A stretch of 64,000 nucleotides of DNA from Acidobacteriota bacterium (GCA_013289955.1 JABCYZ010000002.1:372001-436000); one strand, 5' to 3'. Counted from the first letter of the stretch, positions 35,577 to 45,479 are shown. Made by a program: numbers and translations. Notes: generated by a model not told the origin, from the letters alone.

Positions 35577-35811
35577 CCGTCGGTCCTCCCAGCGCCGGCT
35601 TTCCGGCAGGGATTTCCCTTGGCGGTCGGCTGTCCGGCCGTCGGCGCACCTTGCTTCTCTCTCTCGTTGGTTCCCGTTTTGATTTTTCAGAGGGTTTGGT
35701 GGGAACCACTTCCCCTCCCGCTCGTCTAATTCTGTAGCTCCGAAAAAGTACGGAACATTTTCGGCAGGTCGCGAGTATAAACAGGGAGAAGTGCCGGGGA
35801 GGGGTGCAGCT

Positions 35812-38262
35812 ATGACCGAACTTTGGCGAGATATCCGCTACGGCTTGCGGTTGCTCTGGAAGAGCCCGGGATTCACCTCCGTCTCCCTGCTTGCCCTGGC
35901 CTTGGGCATTGGCGCCACAACGGCGATTTTCAGCCTGCTCTATTCGGTCCTCCTTGCGCCGCTCCCTTACATCGATAGCGACCGGATCGTCATGGTCTGG
36001 TCCCACCAGAGAGGCGAGCGCAACGGGACCTCCCCGAGCGACTACCTCGACTGGCAAAAGCAAGCCACCGTCTTCGAGTCACTCAACGCCTGGACCGGCG
36101 AAGGGTTCACCATCTCTACCCCCGATTGGACGGAACAAGTCCAGGCCAGCCGCGTAGCCCCCGGCTTTTTCGACCTCCTCTTTAGCCCAAAAGTGAGTCT
36201 TGGCAGGCATTTTGTTGCAGAAGACTCCGAACCCGGCAACGATCACGTCGTCATCCTCAACAACAAATACTGGCGCGAGCGCTTCGGCAGCGACCCCCAC
36301 ATCGTGGGCACAAAGCTCCGCATGAGCGGCGAACTCTACACCGTCCTCGGCGTTGCCGCCCCCAGTCCCTCCGATGTTGGCGACTCCGAAATGAACGTCC
36401 CGCTGGCCTTTAAGCCCGAAGAGATCCACCGCGAGAATCATTTCCTCCTGGTGATGGGCAAACTCAGGCGTGGCGTCACAATGGAAGCCGCAAATGCCGA
36501 AATGGCCGTCATCGCCAAGCAGCTGTCGCAAACCTACCCAAAAACGAACACCGATCTCACCGTCACCGTCGAACCGCTCAAGGATGACTTTCTCCCCAAA
36601 CAAACCCGCCTGGGCCTGTGGCTGATGATGGGAGCCGTCGCCTTCGTCCTCCTGATCGCCTGCGTCAACATCGCCAATTTGCTCCTCGCGTGGGGCACCG
36701 CCCGGCAAAAAGAAATCGCCGTCCGCGCCTCGCAAGGCGCCAGTCGCGCGCGCATCTTCCGGCAATTCTTGATCGAGAGCCTTTCCCTAGCATTGATGGG
36801 AGGGCTCCTGGGCGCGCTGCTCTCTGTAGCCCTCCTGCGCGGCGTCATGAGCCTGATGCCGCGCAACCAACTTGGCATCCCCTACGAAGCTGATCCACAC
36901 CTCAATATCCCCGTTTTGCTCTTTACACTCGCCGCCACGCTCCTCAGCGGAGTCCTTTTCGGATGTTTTCCCGCTTGGCATGCCGCTCGCCAAAACATCA
37001 GCGACATGTTAAAGGAAGGCGGCAGGTCCACTTCCGCGGGCGCCCGCCACAACCGGCTGCGCCGCGTCCTGGTCGTCGCGGAGTTCGCCCTCGCCTTGAT
37101 CCTGGTCGCCGGCGCCGGCCTAATCCTCCGCAGCTTCTGGAACGTCACGCAAGTCGACCTGGGGATTCGGCGGGACCACGTTCTCACCTTCAACGTACCT
37201 ATCCAGCACGAGCGCACCTCAAGCGCCGCCCAGATTCGCTCCGTCTACCAGCAGCTCCAGGAAAGAATCGCCGCAGTCCCCGGCGTCTTGAAAGTGGCCA
37301 TCGCTCCCGGCTTGCCCGCAGAAGGCGCTGGTCGCCTGCATTTCACCATTGCCGGCCAGCCTTCCGATGGGTCCGATGACGACATCAACAAGCAGCCGCA
37401 AACCATTTTCATGCCCGTCACGCCCGGCTTTTACGCAACCTACGGCATACGCCTCACCCGCGGCCGCTTTCTAGACGCACGCGATCTCGCCGGCGCTCCG
37501 CGGGTCGCAGTAGTCAGCGAAGGCTTTGCCCGCCAGTACCTACCGGGCCTCGACCCGCTCACCCAACGCGTCAAAATCGCGGAATTGCTCCCCGATAAAA
37601 TTCCCCCCTTCGGCGCGCCTGTCGAATGGCAGATTGTGGGCGTTTTTCATGATGTCCAGTACGACAGCCATCCCACCACCGGCTCCGCCGAGGTTGATGT
37701 GCCTTTTGATCAGAGCCCCTGGCCCTACACCACCATCGGCGTCCGCACCAATGGAAACCCCAGCTCGGTAACCACGGGCATCGCCGCCGCCATTCGCTCG
37801 GTAAATCCCGATTACCCCATGACGCACGTCCGCACCATGGATCAGGTCGTAAGCGATTCCCTCGTAAGCGACCGCTTTACCGTCCTCGTCTTCGGAACTT
37901 TTGCCGCACTGGCTCTGCTCTTGGCCGCCATCGGCATTTACGGCGTCATGACCTTCTCTGTCGCTCAACGAAATCACGAGTTGGGCATTCGCATTGCCCT
38001 CGGCGCTGGCAGCCCACAGGTCCTCAAATTGGTCGTCGGCGAAGGCATGCGCGCCGCCCTGATCGGCATGGCCATCGGGCTTCCCGGCGTTTACCTCGTT
38101 GGGAAAACGCTGAAGGGCCTGCTGTACAACGTCGGCGCCATGGACGTCCGAGCGCTGATCGGCGTGGCGCTCGTTCTTCTCGCTGCGGCTCTTGTGGCCT
38201 GCTATGTCCCGGCCCGCCGCGCCACAAGGATCGACCCGCTGGCCGCGCTTCGACAGGAATAA
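35812..38262 (+). CDS. ADOP-type ABC permease (MacB/FtsX fold, duplicated)
   Basis: From the ATG at 35812 the 816-residue protein has four principal membrane helices per half pattern: an N-terminal helix (FTSVSLLALALGIGATTAIFSLLYSVLL), a MacB-type periplasmic domain, an FtsX core (MMGAVAFVLLIACVNIANLLLAWGTARQKEIAVRASQGAS), then a repeat of this plan at the C-terminus (LLLAAIGIYGVMTFSVAQRNHELGIRIALGAG). A short DIRYGLRLLWKSPGF N-terminus and no neighbouring ATPase gene match acidobacterial duplicated orphan permeases. Substrate and ATPase partner are unknown; export or lipoprotein-related envelope functions are usual for the fold. Confidence 0.9.
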   Translation: MTELWRDIRYGLRLLWKSPGFTSVSLLALALGIGATTAIFSLLYSVLLAPLPYIDSDRIVMVWSHQRGERNGTSPSDYLDWQKQATVFESLNAWTGEGFTISTPDWTEQVQASRVAPGFFDLLFSPKVSLGRHFVAEDSEPGNDHVVILNNKYWRERFGSDPHIVGTKLRMSGELYTVLGVAAPSPSDVGDSEMNVPLAFKPEEIHRENHFLLVMGKLRRGVTMEAANAEMAVIAKQLSQTYPKTNTDLTVTVEPLKDDFLPKQTRLGLWLMMGAVAFVLLIACVNIANLLLAWGTARQKEIAVRASQGASRARIFRQFLIESLSLALMGGLLGALLSVALLRGVMSLMPRNQLGIPYEADPHLNIPVLLFTLAATLLSGVLFGCFPAWHAARQNISDMLKEGGRSTSAGARHNRLRRVLVVAEFALALILVAGAGLILRSFWNVTQVDLGIRRDHVLTFNVPIQHERTSSAAQIRSVYQQLQERIAAVPGVLKVAIAPGLPAEGAGRLHFTIAGQPSDGSDDDINKQPQTIFMPVTPGFYATYGIRLTRGRFLDARDLAGAPRVAVVSEGFARQYLPGLDPLTQRVKIAELLPDKIPPFGAPVEWQIVGVFHDVQYDSHPTTGSAEVDVPFDQSPWPYTTIGVRTNGNPSSVTTGIAAAIRSVNPDYPMTHVRTMDQVVSDSLVSDRFTVLVFGTFAALALLLAAIGIYGVMTFSVAQRNHELGIRIALGAGSPQVLKLVVGEGMRAALIGMAIGLPGVYLVGKTLKGLLYNVGAMDVRALIGVALVLLAAALVACYVPARRATRIDPLAALRQE

Positions 38263-38422
38263 CCTCGCGCTTCTGACTCCTTCCAGGCGGGAGGCGAGGA
38301 TGATCATGCAAGACGATCTGAGGGGAAGCTCGCAAGGATTTTTGACCTAGACGATTGCGAGGATCGGCTCGCTGACTCGAAATCTGTGCAACCCCTGGGG
38401 TTTTCGCATATCATCGCGTGCC

Positions 38423-38983
38423 ATGAGGAAATGGATTATCGCAACGCTGCTTGTTGCCACTGCCGCAGTGGCGCAGCAAACCCACAATCAATATGAGCCG
38501 CCGAACATGGCCGGCGCCGGTCAGAAGCTCCTCGCGCAATTTGCGGGGGACTGGGACGTCGTCAAGACGTTCTTCCCGATGAACGGGAAGCCGATCGCGA
38601 CGAACGGCATGTGTAAGCAGTACATGATCCAGGATGGCAAGTTTTTGCAGTCGGATTTTACCTTCTTCAATTCCGACGGAACGAAGACCACCGGCACCGG
38701 AATCTCCGGTTTCGATTCCAAAACGAATCGCTTCACCACCGTGTGGTACGACTCGCACCAGACCACAATGTCGATTCGCCAAAGCGACGGCACCTTCGAC
38801 GGCAGGAACATCGTCCTGTGGACCACGGCCCTCGATACCGAGCATCCCGGGCGCAAGACCGTCGCGCGTGCGCACCTTGAGGAAGACGGCCGCGTCCTCC
38901 TCCATCGCCATTTCCTGATCAATGACCAGGGCGAGGAGCGGTTGATGATCGAGTTCCGGATGACGCGGAAGCAGGTGCCCTAA
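38423..38983 (+). CDS. Secreted DUF1579-family protein
   Basis: The 186-residue protein has a signal peptide (WIIATLLVATAAVAQQ) and the DUF1579 pattern: LLAQFAGDWDVVKTFF, then GMCKQYMIQDGKFLQSDF, GTGISGFDSKTNRFTTVWYDS and the C-terminal EERLMIEFRMTRK. Members are lipocalin-like beta proteins of unknown function. The start ATG directly precedes the signal peptide. It stands alone between the ADOP permease and the convergent mtgA. Confidence 0.85.
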   Translation: MRKWIIATLLVATAAVAQQTHNQYEPPNMAGAGQKLLAQFAGDWDVVKTFFPMNGKPIATNGMCKQYMIQDGKFLQSDFTFFNSDGTKTTGTGISGFDSKTNRFTTVWYDSHQTTMSIRQSDGTFDGRNIVLWTTALDTEHPGRKTVARAHLEEDGRVLLHRHFLINDQGEERLMIEFRMTRKQVP

Positions 38984-39115
38984 CTCGTCCAGTTTTTTCC
39001 TAAACAAGTACCTAAAAGGCTCGCGGAGAGCCCCGGTGCTGCGAAGCATCGCGGCGAATTTTCATCGGGCGCGCCGTCTGCGCCGACCGGTTGCTTTCAA
39101 CAGTGTGATGCGCGA

Positions 39116-39823
39116 TTACCAACCCATTTGGCGCATTCGCTCCAGGATGAGTCCGCTATAGTGACTCATGTGATCGGGCCGCCGCTTCAGGGGCAATGGC
39201 AGAATTGCGGCGAGTTGGGCCGCTTGTTGCCGGTCGACACTCCGGGCTGGGGTCCGATAGTAGTAACGGGACGCCGACTCCGCGCCATAAACACCGGGGC
39301 CCCACTCGACCACATTGAGGTAGAGTTCAAGAATACGCCGCTTGCCAAGGACCAATTCGGCCACCGGGACAAGTGTGAACTCAGCACCCTTGCGGAGGAT
39401 GGAGCGGCCGGTTCCGAAGAACAGGTTTTTTACCAGTTGCTGCGTAAGGGTGGACCCACCGCGAATGCGGCCGCCTTCCATATCGTCTTCCGCGGCGATT
39501 TGCATCGCGTGCCAATCAAATCCGTGATGCTGGTAGAAGCGCGCGTCTTCCGCGGCGATAACAGCATGCTGGAAATCGGTCGAGATTTCACTCAGCGGAA
39601 TGAATTCGTACCGCTCATGATACGGCGTGTGGTGAATCCATGCCTGCAAGCGGCGCTCCATGTGCACCGCGGTGGTCGGCGGGTCGATCCACCGGGCAGC
39701 CACCAGGATCAGCACTGCAAGCGACCAAAGAAGCGCCACTCCGATGAGAAACCATCGAACGAAGGATCGGAGAGAGCCTTTCCGATAGGGGGGCTTCGGG
39801 GGAAGGTCTGGGTTTTCAGTCAC
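39116..39823 (-). CDS. mtgA: Monofunctional peptidoglycan glycosyltransferase
   Basis: The 235-residue protein has one N-terminal membrane helix (WFLIGVALLWSLAVLILVAARW) and a GT51 domain. It carries the catalytic Glu in AAEDARFYQHHGFD, the RGGSTLTQQLVKNLFF motif, RKGAEFTLVPVAELVLGKRRILELYLNVVEWG, and a late GAESASRYYYRTPA segment. It polymerises lipid II into glycan strands at the inner membrane and lacks the transpeptidase domain of bifunctional PBPs. The length is normal for MtgA. Confidence 0.95.
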   Translation of the reverse strand: MTENPDLPPKPPYRKGSLRSFVRWFLIGVALLWSLAVLILVAARWIDPPTTAVHMERRLQAWIHHTPYHERYEFIPLSEISTDFQHAVIAAEDARFYQHHGFDWHAMQIAAEDDMEGGRIRGGSTLTQQLVKNLFFGTGRSILRKGAEFTLVPVAELVLGKRRILELYLNVVEWGPGVYGAESASRYYYRTPARSVDRQQAAQLAAILPLPLKRRPDHMSHYSGLILERMRQMGW

Positions 39824-40013
39824 CCTTCAGAATAATCGTTTGGGCTCGATAGACATAGCGCCTCATTCGTGCCGGGGTTGGTTTCTCTACCCGCTGTCCG
39901 CGGCCCACCATTCACTACTCGCTGCCTTTGCCCGCTTTTCCACATTTCCGCCCTATCGCATCGTCCGCTCGCAGCCGGCGACGTTTTCTCTGCTCTATCT
40001 TTTTCTGTGTCCG

Positions 40014-41387
40014 TCAGGGGTCGCTCGCGACTCGGCTCCTGGCGGGACGCGCCTCCAGCACGGCGCGAATCCCGTGCCGCGGGCGCAGCGTGATCGACGC
40101 CAGCGGCACCACCAGATGGCCCTCGACCAGCCGAAACCGGTACTGCTGCGCGATCGTCGCCAAAACAAGTGCCGCTTCCATGAGCGCGAAGGAATTCCCG
40201 ATGCACTGGCGCGGCCCGCCGCCAAATGGAAAATACGCGAACCGTGGAATCCGCTTCAGCAGGTCGCCTTCCCATCGCTCAGGACGAAACTCGCCCGGCG
40301 CGTCGTACCACCGCGCGTCGCGATGCACCGTCCACTGCGCAAACGATACGCCCGAGCCTTTCGGCACCGAGTAGCCCGCGATTTCATGGTCCTCGATCGC
40401 CGTGCGCGCCGTTCCCCAGGCGGGCGGATAGAGTCGCAGCGATTCTGTGATGACCTGATTCGTATAGACGAGCTTGGGCAAATCGTCGAGCGAAGGAGTC
40501 TGGCCGCCAAGCACGCTTCTCAGTTCAGCGTGCAGCCTTGCTTCCACTGCGGGATTCTGGGCCAGCAGCCACCAGGTCCACGAGAGCGTATTCGCCGTGG
40601 TTTCGTGCCCCGCCAGAAAAAGCGTGATCGCTTCGTCACGAAGCTGCTTGTCGGTCATGCGCGAGCCGTCCTCGTCTTGCGCAGCCAGCAGCATCGAGAG
40701 CAGGTCGCCAGCATCCCTGCCGGAAGCTCGTTTCTCCGCAATGATTCGGTAGAGCACTTTTTCGATTTTCCGGATCGCTCGTTCCAGCCTGAAGTTCGCC
40801 GGCGTCGGCAGCCAGTGCGGAACCAGAACCGTGCGGCGGAAATCCGCGCCGAGTTCGAGCAACAATTCCATCGATTTGCCCACGTCTTGCGCGTCACCTT
40901 CCACGTCCGCGTCAAACAGAGTTTTGCCAACGATTTGCAGGGTGAGCCGCATCATCTCTTTGTGGAGGTCGCGCTCTTCGCCGTCCTGCCACCCGTGCAG
41001 CAGCCGTTCCGTATATTCCACCATCGTCGAAGCGTAGCCCGCGATGCGGGCGCGGTGAAACGCGGGCTGGGCCAGCCGACGCTGACGAAGCCAGAAGTCT
41101 CCTTCGCTCGTCAGCAAGCCGCTTCCAAAAACGCGCTTGTTGGCCTTCAGCACGCGACCCTTGATGAATTTTCTTGGATGATTGACCAGCACGTCTTCGA
41201 TGTGATCCGGATGATTGATCAACAGAATCCGGAAATTCAGAATCCGCAGCCCGATCAAATCGCCGTACTCACGCACCAGGCCCGCAAAGTAGCCCAGCGG
41301 ATCGCCATTGTTGAGAGGCCCTAGCGACCAACGCCTCAGCCCTGAGGAAGGACCGGGAGGAAATTTGAGCTTCGCCCGAGAGCTCAT
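40014..41387 (-). CDS. Cytochrome P450
   Basis: The 457-residue monooxygenase has the I-helix oxygen-binding motif FLAGHETTANTLSW, the K-helix ExxR in ESLRLYPPAW, and the heme-ligand loop FPFGGGPRQCIG with the proximal Cys. Bacterial P450s of this type oxidise lipids, terpenes or aromatic compounds using ferredoxin partners, none of which is adjacent. The SAM methyltransferase gene lies upstream on the same strand, 71 bp away, and might act with it. Substrate is unknown. Confidence 0.93.
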   Translation of the reverse strand: MSSRAKLKFPPGPSSGLRRWSLGPLNNGDPLGYFAGLVREYGDLIGLRILNFRILLINHPDHIEDVLVNHPRKFIKGRVLKANKRVFGSGLLTSEGDFWLRQRRLAQPAFHRARIAGYASTMVEYTERLLHGWQDGEERDLHKEMMRLTLQIVGKTLFDADVEGDAQDVGKSMELLLELGADFRRTVLVPHWLPTPANFRLERAIRKIEKVLYRIIAEKRASGRDAGDLLSMLLAAQDEDGSRMTDKQLRDEAITLFLAGHETTANTLSWTWWLLAQNPAVEARLHAELRSVLGGQTPSLDDLPKLVYTNQVITESLRLYPPAWGTARTAIEDHEIAGYSVPKGSGVSFAQWTVHRDARWYDAPGEFRPERWEGDLLKRIPRFAYFPFGGGPRQCIGNSFALMEAALVLATIAQQYRFRLVEGHLVVPLASITLRPRHGIRAVLEARPARSRVASDP

Positions 41388-41458
41388 CGTTTCATGCTAC
41401 GGACGAGCCGCGCGCCCGTCAACGTGCTGCCCTCGACGGGGGCGAGGGCAGCCTGCGT

Positions 41459-42025
41459 TCAAAAAGGCCGCAGTGCCCGCAAACGGTACGCGGCGCCCGT
41501 ATACGCCACAGAGACACTCGAGAAGCCAGCCGCCGAAAGCCGTTCTGGTGCCGTTGCCGGGGCCACAGGCACGAACGTGCTGCGGATATGCCCGATGCGG
41601 TTCAGCCAGCCATCCTGAATCTCGACCGCAAGAAACGCGCCGCCGGGCCGCAATACACGAACGATTTCTCTAAATGCGCGTTCTTGCAATTCTTGCGATT
41701 TCAAATGATGAAGCACCAACACAGCAATCGCCGCGGAAAATGTTTCTTGTGAAAATGGCAGCGCGGACGCGTCTCCCACTAAGACCGCGCCATTTGTGCC
41801 AAGATTCCGCCGCGCAATTCCGGCGGCAAACGCGTGGCTGTACTCGAGACTCGTCACGCGCGTCACGCGTTTTCGCAGCTCTTCTGTCGCCGCGCCCGGC
41901 CCTGCACCAATTTCCAGAACGTGCTCTCCCAATTCCGTGCCGGACAAGATCCACGGAAGCAAATGCTTCGTCGTTATCCTGCGCCAGATGGACGAAGCGC
42001 AAAACCAGTTCTCGAACCGATTCAC
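41459..42025 (-). CDS. Class I SAM-dependent methyltransferase
   Basis: The 188-residue protein carries SAM motif I VLEIGAGPGAATEELRKR (about residues 37-54), an acidic motif II after SLEYSHAF, the ALPFSQETFSAAIAVLVLHHL motif III/post region, and VLRPGGAFLAVEI. This is the small-molecule methyltransferase pattern (Methyltransf_11-like). The N-terminal NRFENWFCASSIWRRIT precedes the domain. It is upstream of the P450 gene on the same strand and may be co-transcribed. The substrate is unknown. Confidence 0.85.
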   Translation of the reverse strand: MNRFENWFCASSIWRRITTKHLLPWILSGTELGEHVLEIGAGPGAATEELRKRVTRVTSLEYSHAFAAGIARRNLGTNGAVLVGDASALPFSQETFSAAIAVLVLHHLKSQELQERAFREIVRVLRPGGAFLAVEIQDGWLNRIGHIRSTFVPVAPATAPERLSAAGFSSVSVAYTGAAYRLRALRPF

Positions 42026-42142
42026 AAAAACGGGTCCATTCCGCCGCGCAAAACAATTCGCGGCCGCACGCTTCTAAATAGGCTCGCGATTTTCCTGAAT
42101 GGGATTATCGCAGGACAGCGCAGAGTTTAACCTGCATGAACG

Positions 42143-43558
42143 CTATCGCAGCATCGGGCCGATCCGCTGCAGCGAAGCGGCAAAGTGGTCGGCGTTGTAC
42201 GCCGAAGGGTTTTCGAGCTGCCGGAAAAGCTCGTTGATACCGGCGCGAACCTCGTCGGCGTTTCCAGGTTTCGCGTCCTTGCTGTAGGCGATATACAACG
42301 AATCCATGGCCATCGCCGCTTGCTCCGCGGCGCGCTCATCGGCAAGCGATATATTCTCGGCATCGTCCGAGATCCATTGCAACGTGCGCAGCACGGTAGC
42401 TCGGTCGTATGGCATCGCCGCGAGCCTCTCGGCAAAACGCTGCGCCACCGGCGCGGCAGCGGAAGCCGACGACGCGACGACACCGCGGTCCGGACTTAGC
42501 TTGGACATTTCGCCCGACACCTCGAGCAGTCTGCGATCGAGTTCTTCGGCGCCGGCGGAATCGATTTGTTTGGCGAGCAAGCGAAACACGATATAGCGCG
42601 AACTGTTCCATGCAGGATCGCCAGGACGCCGTCCGGCGAATCCATGCTCCTGCCGCCAGCTGTCTTTGGCGGGCGCGAGCGCGTGGTGGCACGCAAAACA
42701 GGAAAGCTCAGAGTATTCGGGCCACACTTCCTTTTTGTCGAAGCGCTCGCCCTTTGCGCGCCACGTCAGCCGCTCCATCTCGGCACGAAGCTGCACCGCT
42801 TGGCCCGTGCTCCAATCGCGCACGCCGGCCCACGACGCGTCTTCCACCGGTTTGCCGGGCGTCGATTCGCGCGGCGATTTCCAGTGGCGCGGCATCACCG
42901 CGGAAAATGAATCCAACTCGAAAAATAGATCCGGATGGCCGGCGGCGATCATTTCGTGATCGACGAATTTTTCTTTCGTGCCGAGATGGCACTCGAGACA
43001 TTTTTCGGTTCGGTGAATCACGTCGCGCGTATCGCGCATGCCCAGCGCGACCGATTTTTCGTGCGGCCAGTCGCGGGTAGTGTGCGGTCCCAGCCAGGCA
43101 GACGCGGGTCCGTGGCAATTTTCGCAGGAGACGCCTTCGGACAATTCGAACGGACGGCCGCGCTGCTCCGGCGTCGTATAGAGGGCATGACAAGCCAAAC
43201 ATTTCGGCGCTTCTTCGGCTTTCGCATTGAGTTTGAGGATACGGGCGATGCGTTCCCCGATGTCTCCGGTCAGATCTTGATACGCGCGGCTGTGCCTGTC
43301 TTTGACAATCCAGGTGGAGTATTCGTTTTGGAGAATGCGGCTGCCGGCTACGGGTTTGACGCTGCCGTGGCAGCTCGTGGCGGCGCAGGAGCCGGGCCCA
43401 ATGTATTTCACGGGTTCGCCGTTCGAATCGCCCTTTGACTCGGCAGACCTGGAGGCACCGCCTTCGGTCGCGGATAGCCGAAGGGCGGGCGCAAAAGGCA
43501 GAAGAAGCGCAGCGCACAGCGCCGCGTGCAGCCAATGGGGTTTGGGGGCAATTCGCAT
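42143..43558 (-). CDS. Secreted multiheme cytochrome c (cytochrome c554-like)
   Basis: From the ATG at 43558 the 471-residue protein has a signal peptide (WLHAALCAALLLPFAPALRLSA). Its heme sites are four CxxCH motifs (CLACH, CENCH, CLECH, CFACH) plus one CxxxxCH (CAATSCH), and further His residues (DRHSRAY, DHEMIAAGHPD) could be distal ligands. The layout matches multiheme cytochrome c554-related proteins; the C-terminal 150 residues are helical and heme-free. It is transcribed away from the NADH-FeS gene, sharing a 202-bp divergent regulatory region with it, so a functional link to that operon is likely. Confidence 0.85.
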   Translation of the reverse strand: MRIAPKPHWLHAALCAALLLPFAPALRLSATEGGASRSAESKGDSNGEPVKYIGPGSCAATSCHGSVKPVAGSRILQNEYSTWIVKDRHSRAYQDLTGDIGERIARILKLNAKAEEAPKCLACHALYTTPEQRGRPFELSEGVSCENCHGPASAWLGPHTTRDWPHEKSVALGMRDTRDVIHRTEKCLECHLGTKEKFVDHEMIAAGHPDLFFELDSFSAVMPRHWKSPRESTPGKPVEDASWAGVRDWSTGQAVQLRAEMERLTWRAKGERFDKKEVWPEYSELSCFACHHALAPAKDSWRQEHGFAGRRPGDPAWNSSRYIVFRLLAKQIDSAGAEELDRRLLEVSGEMSKLSPDRGVVASSASAAAPVAQRFAERLAAMPYDRATVLRTLQWISDDAENISLADERAAEQAAMAMDSLYIAYSKDAKPGNADEVRAGINELFRQLENPSAYNADHFAASLQRIGPMLR

Positions 43559-43610
43559 TCGCGATGACGGATTCGTTCGCCCAATTATCGGGTGGAAGCT
43601 GCGTCGGATG

Positions 43611-43647
43611 CGTTGTCTTTTTCGCGGCGTGGCGCGAAAAGGCAACG
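43611..43647. promoter_or_regulatory. Long imperfect dyad in the divergent region of the redox locus
   Basis: Left arm CGTTGTCTTTTTCGCG (43611-43626) and right arm CGCGAAAAGGCAACG (43633-43647) are inverted with one mismatch and one bulged base around GCGTGG. The dyad is centred about 63 bp before the predicted start of the NuoF-type gene, a position typical of upstream activator sites. It could instead form an RNA hairpin in the leader of the divergent cytochrome gene. Confidence 0.5.
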
Positions 43648-43656
43648 GGGCTTCTA

Positions 43657-43685
43657 TTTACAGGGCGGTTGGGCGTCAGTAGTAT
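43657..43685 (+). promoter_or_regulatory. Predicted promoter of the NADH-FeS-cytochrome operon
   Basis: TTTACA (43657-43662; five of six consensus bases) is spaced exactly 17 bp from TAGTAT (43680-43685; four of six). The predicted start near 43692 leaves a leader of about 70 nt before the GTG start codon at 43761. It abuts the dyad at 43611-43647. Confidence 0.6.
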
Positions 43686-43760
43686 GCAGGAGAATCCGTA
43701 CTACACTCCACGCCGGGTGGCACGACCTGACCGGCGCCTTTCGATGCGAGATGCCGCGCC

Positions 43761-45479
43761 GTGATCTTCGACGACCTGCGAGCTATTCAGCTTCGCTATG
43801 GCTTCTTGCCCAAGGCCGAACTCGAGGCGTTTTCCCAACGTTCGAACACGCCTCTGTATCAAATTCACAGCGTCGCAAGTTTCTATCCACATTTTCAGCT
43901 TGTCCCGCCGCCCAAGGCGGATGTTCGCGTTTGCGCGGATATGAGCTGCCACTTAAACGGGGCTTGCGAACTGCGCGCGGAATTGGAGCAGCGCCTTGGG
44001 AAAAGCAGTCCTGCTGATCTACTGATACGGGACGTTTCCTGCCTCGGCCGGTGCGATCACGCGCCGGCGGTTTCCATCAACGATGAGATTTTCACGGGCG
44101 TGACGGCCGCCTCGGCGGAGGCGATTGCGCGAAAGGCAATCCTTGGCGAAGCGATTCCCGAGCCTCATCCAGGGCACGCGCGAGTGCAGTGTGCATCCGA
44201 TCCCTACAACAGCGAGGAAAAGTACGGCGTCATTCGGAAGCTGGCGGCGACCAAAGACTGGGACGCGGTGTTGGCGGAGCTGAAATTGTCGGAACTGCGG
44301 GGAATGGGCGGTGCCGGATTTCCGACGAGCATGAAGTGGGATTTGGTCCGCAAGCAGCCTGGCGCGGAGAAATACATCGTTTGCAACGCGGACGAGAGCG
44401 AGCCGGGGACGATCAAAGACCGCTTCATCATGACGCATCTTCCGCACCTCGTGATGGAGGGCATGATCGTCGCCGGACTGGTGACGGGAGCACAAAAAGG
44501 AATCCTCTACATCCGGCATGAGTATCACCTGCAGAAAGAAATTCTCGGCGAAGAGTTGCGGCGCTGCTATCGCGATGGTTTGCTCGGAAAGAACATTTTG
44601 AAGAGCGGCCTTACCTTTGATCTGGAAATTTTTGTCAGCCCCGGCGGATACATTTGCGGTGAAGAAACCGCGCTGATTGAGGCGATCGAAGGCAAGCGCG
44701 CGGAGCCGCGAAACAAACCGCCATTCCCCGTGCAGGCTGGATTATGGCAGAAGCCGACGGTTCTGAATAACGTGGAGACGTTCGCGAATGTGCCGCAGAT
44801 TTTGGCGCGCGGCGTGGAGTGGTTTGCCGCGCAAGGAGAATCGGGATCGCGCGGTTTGAAATTTGTCGGAGTCAGCGGGCATGCGGCGAAACCGGGAATT
44901 TACGAAGTGGCGATGGGAATCCCGATGCGCAAAGTTTTGTTCGAGTACGCGGGAGGAATTCGCGGCGGGCGGCAATTGAAGGCGTTCGCGCCTTCGGGGC
45001 CTTCTTCGGGGTATTTGCCGGCGTCGATGGTGGACGTGCGGCTGGATTTCAAGGCGCTGGCGGAGGCAGGGTCGATGCTGGGGTCAGGCGCCATTGTGGT
45101 TTGCGACGATAGGACCTGCATGCTGGATATGGCCTTGAACGCAGTGCGATTTTATCGCAATGAATCGTGCGGAAAGTGCGTACCGTGCCGGGTGGGGTCG
45201 CAGAAGATGACGGATTTGCTGGTACGGTGGACGCATGGGGGCGTGGCGGAAAAGCAGTACCAGGCGGATCTGGCCTTGGTCGATGAGCTTTGCCAGGCCA
45301 TGAGTCTGACTTCGATCTGCGGTTTGGGACAAATTGTGCCCGCACCGGTACAGTCGGTTTTGAAGCATTTTCGGGAAGAGATTGATGCGCATGTTTTGAA
45401 GGGCCAGTGTCCCAGCGGGATTTGTTTCACGGCGGCGGCGAAGGCGGGAGAGGCGTCGCGCGTGGGGATACGGCCGTAG
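43761..45479 (+). CDS. NADH-oxidising NuoE/NuoF-type fusion subunit
   Basis: The 572-residue cytoplasmic protein should pass electrons between NAD(H), FMN and FeS clusters. Residues 1-110 are a NuoE-like thioredoxin-fold domain with [2Fe-2S] ligands Cys58, Cys63, Cys94 and Cys98. The NuoF domain follows: NADH/FMN loop RGMGGAGFPTSMKW (180-193), NADESEPGT, and GGYICGEETALIEAIEG (295-311). The [4Fe-4S] ligands are Cys470, Cys473, Cys476 and Cys520. The start is GTG with a weak ribosome-binding site. It resembles HoxF and the beta subunit of NAD-dependent formate dehydrogenase, but no hydrogenase, formate dehydrogenase or complex I gene accompanies it. Confidence 0.92.
   Translation: MIFDDLRAIQLRYGFLPKAELEAFSQRSNTPLYQIHSVASFYPHFQLVPPPKADVRVCADMSCHLNGACELRAELEQRLGKSSPADLLIRDVSCLGRCDHAPAVSINDEIFTGVTAASAEAIARKAILGEAIPEPHPGHARVQCASDPYNSEEKYGVIRKLAATKDWDAVLAELKLSELRGMGGAGFPTSMKWDLVRKQPGAEKYIVCNADESEPGTIKDRFIMTHLPHLVMEGMIVAGLVTGAQKGILYIRHEYHLQKEILGEELRRCYRDGLLGKNILKSGLTFDLEIFVSPGGYICGEETALIEAIEGKRAEPRNKPPFPVQAGLWQKPTVLNNVETFANVPQILARGVEWFAAQGESGSRGLKFVGVSGHAAKPGIYEVAMGIPMRKVLFEYAGGIRGGRQLKAFAPSGPSSGYLPASMVDVRLDFKALAEAGSMLGSGAIVVCDDRTCMLDMALNAVRFYRNESCGKCVPCRVGSQKMTDLLVRWTHGGVAEKQYQADLALVDELCQAMSLTSICGLGQIVPAPVQSVLKHFREEIDAHVLKGQCPSGICFTAAAKAGEASRVGIRP

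Noticed and set aside
39840-41324. 494-codon plus-strand frame
   Set aside because: Antisense to the cytochrome P450, which has clear heme and ExxR motifs.
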